From Campylobacteraceae bacterium (GTDB lineage Bacteria > Campylobacterota > Campylobacteria > Campylobacterales > JALSKU01), in NCBI GenBank assembly GCA_015488975.1, contig WFMT01000290.1:1-6327 (forward strand): 6,327 nt of DNA. The letters are read 5' to 3'. The translations under genes and the position numbers were made by a program. Below the pieces are notes generated by a model. The model saw only the letters and a list, made by a program, of their open reading frames with translations. It made no database searches and was not told the origin of the DNA. The first letter of the stretch is position 1. Every line of letters starts with the position of its first letter. Below are positions 1 through 5,421 of this stretch, piece by piece.

Positions 1-107
1 CTCCCCCAGCCATGTAAAAATACAATATCACATTTTTTATTTTTATTTAATATTTCATAAGATATATCAAATATTCTTTCTTTATATAAAATACCCTTCA
101 AGGCCAT
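1..107 (-). CDS. Alpha/beta-fold hydrolase, N-terminal fragment (runs off left edge)
   Basis: This open frame is read from an ATG at 107 leftwards to the window edge. It gives 35 complete codons starting MALKGILYKERIFD and reaching IVFLHGWG at residues 28-35. A hydrophobic strand followed by HGWG is the usual oxyanion-hole (HGxG) signature of the alpha/beta hydrolase fold. The Ser-Asp-His catalytic residues would lie beyond the window, so substrate and reaction cannot be named. The start is chosen because the ATG overlaps the stop of the upstream Phd-like gene (TAATG), which implies translational coupling; no strong Shine-Dalgarno sequence precedes it. From memory, Campylobacter and Helicobacter genomes carry a hydrolase of this type between ddl and murF, so murF may lie just outside. 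The fold is likely; the function is unknown. Confidence 0.72.
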   Translation of the reverse strand, partial: MALKGILYKERIFDISYEILNKNKKCDIVFLHGWG

Positions 108-334
108 TATTTACTACTTTTTTTTGTCTTATTGTAAATTTTTTCAAGCAGCAAAACAGAGTCTTTTAATTTTTCATACTCATCTATATGCAGAAGAACT
201 GCTTCAAATTTATTATTTTTTACTATCACTATTCTATCTTTTTCTTTATTTACTACACTTTTTAAGATTGAACTGAAGTTTCTTACAACTTCAGTTGCTG
301 TATAGATATCTTCCTTACGGTATGCTGCAGACAT
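107..334 (-). CDS. Phd/YefM-family antitoxin-like protein without an adjacent toxin
   Basis: This is a 75-residue protein, within the usual 70-95 residue range of the Phd/YefM family. Family features are visible in order: a short strand and helix with TATEVVRNFSSIL (residues 12-24), then RIVIVKNNKFEAVLLHIDEYEKL (34-56, the 'ITRNGKPVAVLVPIEEYE'-like core), then a lysine-rich charged C-terminal helix. In known systems the N-terminal half dimerises and binds operator DNA, while the C-terminal tail wraps the cognate Doc or RelE/YoeB toxin. No such toxin is encoded here: ddl lies upstream and an alpha/beta hydrolase start overlaps downstream. A good ribosome site (AAAGG, 342-346 on the minus strand, 7-nt spacing) supports the start at 334. 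A perfect palindrome and a consensus promoter sit directly upstream, which suggests autorepression. Family assignment is fairly sure; a genuine antitoxin role is uncertain, and it may be a stand-alone transcription factor. Confidence 0.85.
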   Translation of the reverse strand: MSAAYRKEDIYTATEVVRNFSSILKSVVNKEKDRIVIVKNNKFEAVLLHIDEYEKLKDSVLLLEKIYNKTKKSSK

Positions 335-341
335 TTAAAAA

Positions 342-346
342 CCTTT
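342..346 (-). promoter_or_regulatory. Ribosome binding site of the Phd-like gene
   Basis: The minus strand reads AAAGG, seven bases before the ATG at 334. It partly overlaps the first 12-bp repeat unit upstream. It supports the chosen start. Confidence 0.6.
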
Positions 347-379
347 ACATATAATTTTACATAAAATTTTATGTAAAAT
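344..379. repeat. Three tandem 12-bp AT-rich units
   Basis: The units are TTTACATATAAT (344-355), TTTACATAAAAT (356-367) and TTTATGTAAAAT (368-379). Neighbouring units differ at one and two positions. The 12-bp period lies within the palindromic region and would place protein dimers roughly one helical turn apart. This is consistent with several adjacent binding sites, but the low base complexity makes some of the similarity expected. Confidence 0.6.
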
Positions 380-384
380 TATAT
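349..384. repeat. Perfect 36-bp palindrome, probable operator
   Basis: Bases 349-384 equal their own reverse complement, with the centre between 366 and 367 and pairing broken at 348/385. The core is TTTTACATAAAA followed by TTTTATGTAAAA, so each half is itself a near-palindrome. The element fills most of the 54-bp spacer between the ddl stop and the Phd-like start. Phd/YefM proteins are known to bind palindromes overlapping their own promoters, and the layout here fits that. It lacks a GC-rich stem and a following T-run, so an intrinsic terminator for ddl is less likely, although a cruciform or weak hairpin cannot be excluded. Confidence 0.85.
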
Positions 385-386
385 CA
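378..386 (-). promoter_or_regulatory. Extended -10 promoter for the Phd-like gene and hydrolase
   Basis: The minus strand reads TGATATAAT, which is a TGn extended element followed by a perfect TATAAT (383-378). It begins immediately after the ddl stop codon (391-389). A transcript would start near 371, giving a leader of about 36 bases that contains the ribosome site. The -10 box lies in the right arm of the palindrome, so a bound repressor would block it. No clear -35 is visible, which is common for sigma-70 promoters in Campylobacterota. The symmetric TATAAT on the plus strand (350-355) lacks the TG extension. Confidence 0.6.
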
Positions 387-388
387 TA

Positions 389-1429
389 TTATTTGCATTT
401 TACTGCATTTATAGAGTTTATATACTTATAATCAATATTAATTTTCCTTTTTTTTGGAAGATTTGATGAAATTTTATCAAGAACAAGATTAAAATCATCA
501 AAAAGGTAATTAGCTAAACTGCCGGGAACGGGATTTATCTCATTCAAGTAAACTTTTTCATCAAGCATAAAAAAATCACACCTTATAATAGCTCCTTCAA
601 ATAACGGTTCATAAATACTCTCAAATGCACTATAAATCTGGGAAATAATGTTTGATGGCAATTCTGCTTTATTTGCCCCTGTACTTCTTGAAAAATCAAG
701 ATATTTTTTATCAAAATCCAAAATACTCTCTTTTTTTGGTTCTTCGACGATAGAATACAAAAATCCGTCTTTGCTTTTTATACCTGCTAAATTATACTCT
801 TTAATATTATCATAAAATTGCTCAATCAATACATCATTATCATATTCAAAAGCTACATCCAAAGCATACTCAAATTCATCTTTATTTTTTGCAACACTTA
901 AGCCTATAGAACTACCTAACCTTAACGGTTTTATAACAACAGGGTATTTAGGTTTTGGCTTTTGCTTATCAAATTTATTGATAACTTGGTATGATAGAGT
1001 TGGAACATTTTTACTGCTTGCATAGAGTTTTGTAAATTCTTTATTGAAACTAACAACACTGGCCTCAACTCTCGGTCCTATATAATTGATATCAAAAAAT
1101 TCAAGCAAAGACGACAACAATCCATCTTCGCCATCTTTTCCATGTATCAAATTAATAGCTAAATCAAATTCTATTTTTTTATCTTTTAAAAGTGCTTTTT
1201 TATAAAATCCGCTATATTTCAGATAGATTTGTTCGCTTTTTTTATACTCACCGGAACTAAAGTATTTAGCTTTCATATTCTCTTTGGCAATAAGATAAAA
1301 ATCCCTCTTCTTGTCACAAAAAATAAATATTTTATCTTTTTTTATAACATCTTTAAGAGTTATGGCACTGATAATGCTTATTTCATGTTCATAACTAATA
1401 CCACCAAAAATAACGGCATAATTTTTCAT
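389..1429 (-). CDS. ddl: D-alanine--D-alanine ligase
   Basis: This cytoplasmic ATP-grasp enzyme joins two D-alanines for the peptidoglycan stem peptide that MurF then attaches. The protein has 346 residues, normal for the family. The N-terminal motif GGISYEHEIS (9-18) carries the catalytic Glu (E14). LIHGKDGEDG (94-103) matches the family's HGxxGEDG. The ATP-binding loop is VVIKPLRLGSSIG (164-176, K167 and S173). KKY at 241-243 supplies the Tyr typical of D-Ala-D-Ala rather than D-Ala-D-Lac ligases. RCDFF (283-287) and NEIN (296-299) supply metal-binding Asp and Glu/Asn. The last motif continues as PVPGSLANYLF, where many homologues have T-x-PG; I recall the GSLANYLF form from Campylobacterota. 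A Shine-Dalgarno site precedes the ATG by nine bases. The gene is last in a fapA-ruvA-ddl unit. Confidence 0.97.
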   Translation of the reverse strand: MKNYAVIFGGISYEHEISIISAITLKDVIKKDKIFIFCDKKRDFYLIAKENMKAKYFSSGEYKKSEQIYLKYSGFYKKALLKDKKIEFDLAINLIHGKDGEDGLLSSLLEFFDINYIGPRVEASVVSFNKEFTKLYASSKNVPTLSYQVINKFDKQKPKPKYPVVIKPLRLGSSIGLSVAKNKDEFEYALDVAFEYDNDVLIEQFYDNIKEYNLAGIKSKDGFLYSIVEEPKKESILDFDKKYLDFSRSTGANKAELPSNIISQIYSAFESIYEPLFEGAIIRCDFFMLDEKVYLNEINPVPGSLANYLFDDFNLVLDKISSNLPKKRKINIDYKYINSINAVKCK

Positions 1430-1438
1430 ATTTTTAAA

Positions 1439-1443
1439 TCCTT
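1439..1443 (-). promoter_or_regulatory. Ribosome binding site of ddl
   Basis: The minus strand reads AAGGA, nine bases before the ddl ATG. It overlaps the last bases before the ruvA stop region, which fits co-transcription with ruvA and independent initiation of ddl. Confidence 0.6.
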
Positions 1444-1445
1444 GA

Positions 1446-1997
1446 TTAACTTAGTTTTTTAAGTGCTTCTTTTACAAGAGATGAAGTATCTTTTGATTTG
1501 CATTCAAGCAATATTTTGTTTAATTTCTCTTTTTTAAAGCCCAGACTTTCAAGGGCTTGAAGGGCTTCATTAAAATTTTTATTCTCATTTGTGATAATTG
1601 TATCAACTGAAAAATCACTTAACTCTACCAATATCCTTTTTGCACTTTTTGGACCAATGCCTGGAACCATTTTTATACTGCCTATGTCATTTCCTGCTAT
1701 TGCCTTTGCGAAAACCGAAGGAGTAAAGGTTGAACAAATAGCCATAGCTGTACTTGGACCGACTCCGCTTATTTTTATAACTCTGTCAAACATGAGTTTT
1801 TCCTGCAAATCAAGGAATCCGTATAAGTTATCACTGTCTTCTTTTATAATTTGAGTAATTTGCAATGATATATTGTTATTGTTGATTTTAGAACTACAAT
1901 TTAAAGAAATATGTATAACCCTTGTTATGCCATAAGTTTTCAAGTGTAACAAAGTTGGCTCTTTCTTTACTATTTCTCCCTCTATTTCTATAATCAT
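1446..1997 (-). CDS. ruvA: Holliday junction branch migration complex subunit RuvA
   Basis: RuvA tetramers bind four-way DNA junctions and load the RuvB motor for branch migration during recombinational repair. The 183-residue length is typical of epsilonproteobacterial RuvA. An OB-fold domain spans about 1-62 and ends in KEDSDNLYGF, whose E53-D54 correspond to the acidic pin that separates strands. Two helix-hairpin-helix motifs follow: ISGVGPSTAMAI (76-87) and VPGIGPKSAKRI (111-122). After a linker near 127-142, the small C-terminal domain (143-183, EALQALESLGFKKEKL) matches the RuvB-contacting domain III. The ATG at 1997 overlaps the fapA stop as ATGA, and no strong ribosome site is seen, so translation is probably coupled to fapA. 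It sits 16 bases before ddl. RuvB and RuvC are not in this window. Confidence 0.97.
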   Translation of the reverse strand: MIIEIEGEIVKKEPTLLHLKTYGITRVIHISLNCSSKINNNNISLQITQIIKEDSDNLYGFLDLQEKLMFDRVIKISGVGPSTAMAICSTFTPSVFAKAIAGNDIGSIKMVPGIGPKSAKRILVELSDFSVDTIITNENKNFNEALQALESLGFKKEKLNKILLECKSKDTSSLVKEALKKLS

Positions 1998-3934
1998 TTG
2001 CTGTCAAACTCGCTTTTTCTACTTATACTGTACTCATTTTCTCCCATTTTCATCAATGTAATCTCCTTTGATATCTCACCTTCTTTTGTAGTATGAGATA
2101 TCTCTATCTTTGGCGATAAAAGCACAAATCTAATCTCATTATATTCTGTCCATACAGAGTGATTTATGATCTTAGCTTGTAATATAGTTGACTGTATATC
2201 ATCAATCTCTTTTTTTATATTATCTCTTTCGATATTTTCTTTTTTATATTTTTCCAATAATGCATTATAAAGACTTACTAACTGATGAAAATCTTTTATT
2301 TTTTTTACCAGTGTTATAGCAGGTTTTTGCCTGGCTTTTTTTAATTCTATTATTTTTAATTTTACCATTTCGGCAGATTCTCTGTTTCTTTCTATCAAAA
2401 TCTTTTTTTGTTTAACTATTTTTTTGGTATCTTTTATCAAACTCTCTATTTTTTTCAATTCAAGATTTAAATTATCAATTTTTTCCTGAAAACCAGTGAC
2501 CATGGATGGATCTATAGTCAGTTTATTATTGTTACCTTTTAATTCAGATATTTCTATAATCTTTGAGGCAGTAAGATTGACATTTGATACAAGTTGTTTT
2601 ATGAAGATTTTTTCTGCTATCACTTCTCCGCCTATTGCTTGATTTATTTTTACTGTTTTAGCATTTATCTTTCCACCTTCTAACCTGTTTATATTTACGA
2701 TATCACCTTGTGCATACCCTCTGTGGACATTTATATCAATATTATCAGCATAAATACTGGCTGTTTTGTGTGTTTGTCCTGCAATATTTGCTTTTTTAGC
2801 TTTGACAACAGCACCGCTTCCAATATTGCCTTCAACTTTAAGCTCAGTTGTTTCGACACTCATGCCAGCACCTATAGCATCTTTTAAAGCATCACTTTCC
2901 TTGATATTAATAGCAACATTAGTATTTACACCAGCCTCAATCGAACCTGTTGTTCTAAATGAAATTTCGTTAAGTTCCATATTATCATCAATATCATATT
3001 TATCACCATTTAAGTTTACATATCCATCTTTTTTTGCAACAAATATTATCCTGTTTTCATCCTCTTTTCTCTGTATATTTTCACTTACTCCAAAATTAAT
3101 GCTGTATTTCTCTTCAGGTTCATTAACTTTTATATATTCACTTTTACAGTTTCTACCATTTTTACCAACTTTGGCTTTTATGTATTCTATAACAATATCG
3201 CCTTTTTTAACTGCTTGGATATATCCTCTTTTTGAGTAGTCAACCCTGCCTTGTTTATCTTTTTTATTCAAATTCTTTTTATAATGAAAGATAAGATTAT
3301 CATTAATAGGCCAAACTGGGTCGATACAATTGCAAACTGTAAAAACATGATCTTCTTCTAAAAAGTTATTTATTCTTATTTTAGATATTATTTTACTTAT
3401 CTCCTGTTCCATATCATTTTGAAAAATAGATATAAATATGGATTGTTTTATAAGTCTTTTATAAATTTGTCCTACTATGCAATCTTTTAGTTTACTGCTG
3501 TATTTTACATCTAAATTTTTCTTTACTGTGGCAACTATTTTGGTTAAATATTTATTTCCACCAAGAACAATATCCAAAACTGGTGGCTCATTAGTATCTT
3601 TTTTGAAGATTTCTACTTTATATTGCTGTTTTATTTGCAAATCTTCATTTAACAAAAAATCATCATCTCTAAATTGGTCAATATTATTTTTATTTATCTC
3701 CATCCATTCATCATCTTCGTGGGCTTTATAAACACTTTTAAATGAGATTATTGTAAAATCAAGTTGCTTTAGAGGGATATCTTTTACAGAAGATAAACTT
3801 TTTAATTCTTTATTTATATCTTCAGTATCAATAATAATATTTTGAAAATCTTTCTCTTTGTTTTGCGTGTTACTGCTCTTTTCTTCTTTAGATTTTCCAA
3901 ACAAAGCCAATTTCATACCTTTTTTAAGTCTCAT
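1994..3934 (-). CDS. FapA/DUF342 family protein (flagellar assembly protein A-like)
   Basis: This large cytoplasmic-looking protein has no signal peptide or membrane helix. A charged N-terminal tail (to about residue 45) precedes a mixed domain. Then comes GDIVIEYIKAKVGKNGRN (about 245-262), recalling the conserved 'G-x-x-G-x-N-G-x-D' segment of FapA. A glycine- and alanine-rich stretch of short beta-strand repeats (about 325-475) matches the FapA right-handed beta-helix. A long charged coiled coil (about 480-590) and a small C-terminal strand domain finish the protein. (Numbering is from the ATG at 3934.) FapA has been linked to flagellar assembly or polar localisation in Vibrio and relatives, but no flagellar gene is nearby, so its role here is unknown. 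Start choice is uncertain: the frame opens with TTG at 3943, ATG at 3934 (chosen) and ATG at 3916, none with a well-spaced ribosome site. It overlaps ruvA by four bases. From memory, a homologue sits at this locus in C. jejuni (Cj0800c). Confidence 0.85.
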   Translation of the reverse strand: MRLKKGMKLALFGKSKEEKSSNTQNKEKDFQNIIIDTEDINKELKSLSSVKDIPLKQLDFTIISFKSVYKAHEDDEWMEINKNNIDQFRDDDFLLNEDLQIKQQYKVEIFKKDTNEPPVLDIVLGGNKYLTKIVATVKKNLDVKYSSKLKDCIVGQIYKRLIKQSIFISIFQNDMEQEISKIISKIRINNFLEEDHVFTVCNCIDPVWPINDNLIFHYKKNLNKKDKQGRVDYSKRGYIQAVKKGDIVIEYIKAKVGKNGRNCKSEYIKVNEPEEKYSINFGVSENIQRKEDENRIIFVAKKDGYVNLNGDKYDIDDNMELNEISFRTTGSIEAGVNTNVAINIKESDALKDAIGAGMSVETTELKVEGNIGSGAVVKAKKANIAGQTHKTASIYADNIDINVHRGYAQGDIVNINRLEGGKINAKTVKINQAIGGEVIAEKIFIKQLVSNVNLTASKIIEISELKGNNNKLTIDPSMVTGFQEKIDNLNLELKKIESLIKDTKKIVKQKKILIERNRESAEMVKLKIIELKKARQKPAITLVKKIKDFHQLVSLYNALLEKYKKENIERDNIKKEIDDIQSTILQAKIINHSVWTEYNEIRFVLLSPKIEISHTTKEGEISKEITLMKMGENEYSISRKSEFDSK

Positions 3935-3948
3935 TATATACAAAATAG
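3933..3948 (-). promoter_or_regulatory. Possible promoter of the fapA-ruvA-ddl unit
   Basis: On the minus strand a T-rich tract is followed by TATTTT (3948-3943) and TATAAT (3938-3933). If TATAAT is the -10, transcription would start near 3926 and translation would have to begin at the ATG at 3916, which has AAAAAAGG only one base upstream. If TATTTT is used, the transcript would be almost leaderless for the ATG at 3934. The sequence does not decide between these. Confidence 0.35.
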
Positions 3949-3968
3949 ATTAAAATTAAGTAAATCTT

Positions 3969-3977
3969 TGGTATTAT
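3969..3977 (+). promoter_or_regulatory. Possible extended -10 promoter of murJ-cysS
   Basis: The plus strand reads TGGTATTAT, a TGn element followed by a near-consensus -10 box, after an AT-rich stretch. The predicted transcript start is near 3984, giving a leader of about 28 bases with the murJ ribosome site. It lies in the short divergent gap between fapA and murJ. Confidence 0.45.
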
Positions 3978-3993
3978 TTGAGTAAAAAGATGC

Positions 3994-3999
3994 AGAGGA
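3994..3999 (+). promoter_or_regulatory. Ribosome binding site of murJ
   Basis: AGAGGA lies 12 bases before the murJ ATG, a little farther than the usual 5-10. It is the only purine-rich match in the leader and no better in-frame start lies nearby. Confidence 0.5.
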
Positions 4000-4011
4000 T
4001 AGCTAAAATAC

Positions 4012-5421
4012 ATGTTTTTAAAATCAATTTTTACAAATAGCTTCGGCATCTTGATATCAAGAATATTTGGCTTGATTAGAGATTTGTTAACTGCATCAGT
4101 GCTTGGTGCAAATATTTACAGTGATATGTTCTTTATAGCTTTCAAACTACCAAATCTTTTCAGAAGAATTTTTGCCGAAGGTGCCTTTACACAAAGTTTT
4201 CTCCCATCTTTTGCAAAATCGAAAAATAAATCAGCTTTCGCGGTAGCTGTTTTTATAAGATTTATTATTGTTTTGGCTTTTTTTTCATTATTGGTAACAC
4301 TGTTTGATACTTTTTTTACAAAACTTATAGCTATGGGTTTTTCCAAAGAGATTGTAGCAAAAGCTGCCCCTCTTGTAGCTATAAATTTTTATTATCTTAT
4401 ATTGATTTTTTCCGTAACTTTTTTAGCAACTCTTTTGCAATACAAAAACCATTTCGCAACTACTGCTTTTTCAACTGCTCTTTTAAATATCTCCATCATA
4501 ACAGCTCTTTTGATTTCAAAGGGGATGAGTGCAGAAGTTATAGTATATTATATGAGTTACGCTGTTGTAGCTGGGGGAGTTTTTCAGCTGATTGTACATT
4601 TTATTGCTATTAAAAAATTGGGTCTTTTTAAGATTTTTACTGTGGGAGCAACTTCTTTAAAGATTAGAAAATACAATTTGAAAAATGAGTTAAATAGATT
4701 TTATAAATTATTTTTTCCAGCTATTTTAGGCAATTCCACTGCCCAGTTATCGGCTTTTATAGATACATATCTTGCAACTTTTTTAGTTAGTGGAAGTATA
4801 AGTTTTCTCTACTATGCAAATAGAATTTTTCAGTTACCCTTGGCTCTCTTTGCCATTGCAGTTTCAGTTGCTATTTTTCCAAAAATCGCAAAATTTTTAA
4901 AACACCAAGATAAAATCAAAGCTTATGCTCTTATTAAAAAAAGCTTTTGGCTGTTAGCATATCTTTTAAGCTTTTCTATGATTGGAGGCATTATTCTCTC
5001 AAAAGAAATTATTTGGCTGATCTTTCAAAGAGGTGCCTTTAACGACATAGATACTGCAAAAACTTCATTGGTTCTTAGTATGTATATGATAGGATTGGTG
5101 CCTTTTGGTCTTACTAAAATATTTTCACTATGGCTGTACTCTTTGCATAAACAAAAAACTGCCGCTAAAATTTCATCCATTTCACTTGGTGCAAATATAA
5201 TATTGTCCCTTGCTTTAATAATCCCTTTAAAAGCGGCTGGCTTGGCTTTAGCAAGCTCACTATCAGGTTTTATTTTGTTTTACCTGACTGTAAAAGAGTT
5301 TGGGTTCAAAGAGTTTTTAGGTATAATTTTGGATAAAAAATTAATATACCTGATAATTCTTTTGATTTTGGAGGGTATAATTTTATATATTTTTAAGGGA
5401 TTTATTGATGTATATATTTGA
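4012..5421 (+). CDS. murJ: Lipid II flippase MurJ (MviN family)
   Basis: MurJ moves undecaprenyl-linked lipid II across the inner membrane for cell-wall assembly. The 469-residue protein is almost entirely hydrophobic helices, consistent with the family's usual 14 segments. The N-terminus has the MurJ signature SRIFGLIRD (16-24), then PNLFRRIFAEGAF (47-59). Arginines R17, R23, R51 or R52, and R271 (in YYANRIF) match the essential cavity arginines known from E. coli MurJ at 18, 24, 52 and 270. FQRGAF (338-343) is also family-typical. The signature begins within ten residues of the ATG at 4012, which supports this start. It is divergent from fapA and its end overlaps cysS by 14 bases. Together with ddl it puts two peptidoglycan steps in this neighbourhood. 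Confidence 0.96.
   Translation: MFLKSIFTNSFGILISRIFGLIRDLLTASVLGANIYSDMFFIAFKLPNLFRRIFAEGAFTQSFLPSFAKSKNKSAFAVAVFIRFIIVLAFFSLLVTLFDTFFTKLIAMGFSKEIVAKAAPLVAINFYYLILIFSVTFLATLLQYKNHFATTAFSTALLNISIITALLISKGMSAEVIVYYMSYAVVAGGVFQLIVHFIAIKKLGLFKIFTVGATSLKIRKYNLKNELNRFYKLFFPAILGNSTAQLSAFIDTYLATFLVSGSISFLYYANRIFQLPLALFAIAVSVAIFPKIAKFLKHQDKIKAYALIKKSFWLLAYLLSFSMIGGIILSKEIIWLIFQRGAFNDIDTAKTSLVLSMYMIGLVPFGLTKIFSLWLYSLHKQKTAAKISSISLGANIILSLALIIPLKAAGLALASSLSGFILFYLTVKEFGFKEFLGIILDKKLIYLIILLILEGIILYIFKGFIDVYI
5395..5400 (+). promoter_or_regulatory. Ribosome binding site of cysS inside murJ
   Basis: AAGGGA lies within the last codons of murJ, seven bases before the cysS ATG at 5408. It fixes the cysS start and the 14-base gene overlap. 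Confidence 0.7.

Noticed and set aside
1..334. Complete type II toxin-antitoxin module
   Set aside because: The downstream frame reads as an alpha/beta hydrolase with HGWG, not a Doc, RelE or YoeB toxin, and no other small toxin frame flanks the antitoxin-like gene.
350..355. Plus-strand TATAAT as a promoter for antisense transcription into ddl
   Set aside because: It is produced automatically by the palindrome's symmetry, lacks the TG extension seen on the other strand, and leads to no coding gene.
349..384. Palindrome after ddl as an intrinsic terminator
   Set aside because: The stem is almost entirely A/T and no T-run follows on the minus strand; the next bases are GTAAAGG leading to a start codon. 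The promoter overlap makes an operator more likely.
1229..1854. Plus-strand open frames opposite ddl and ruvA
   Set aside because: Both sit over conserved motifs of real minus-strand genes and have no ribosome site or family resemblance.
2766..3239. Plus-strand 157-codon open frame opposite fapA
   Set aside because: It is the complement of a well-supported minus-strand gene, with low-complexity Ser/Leu/Phe/Ile-rich translation and no recognisable domain.
4116..4346. Minus-strand 76-codon frame inside murJ
   Set aside because: It is antisense to the most conserved MurJ region and has no independent support.
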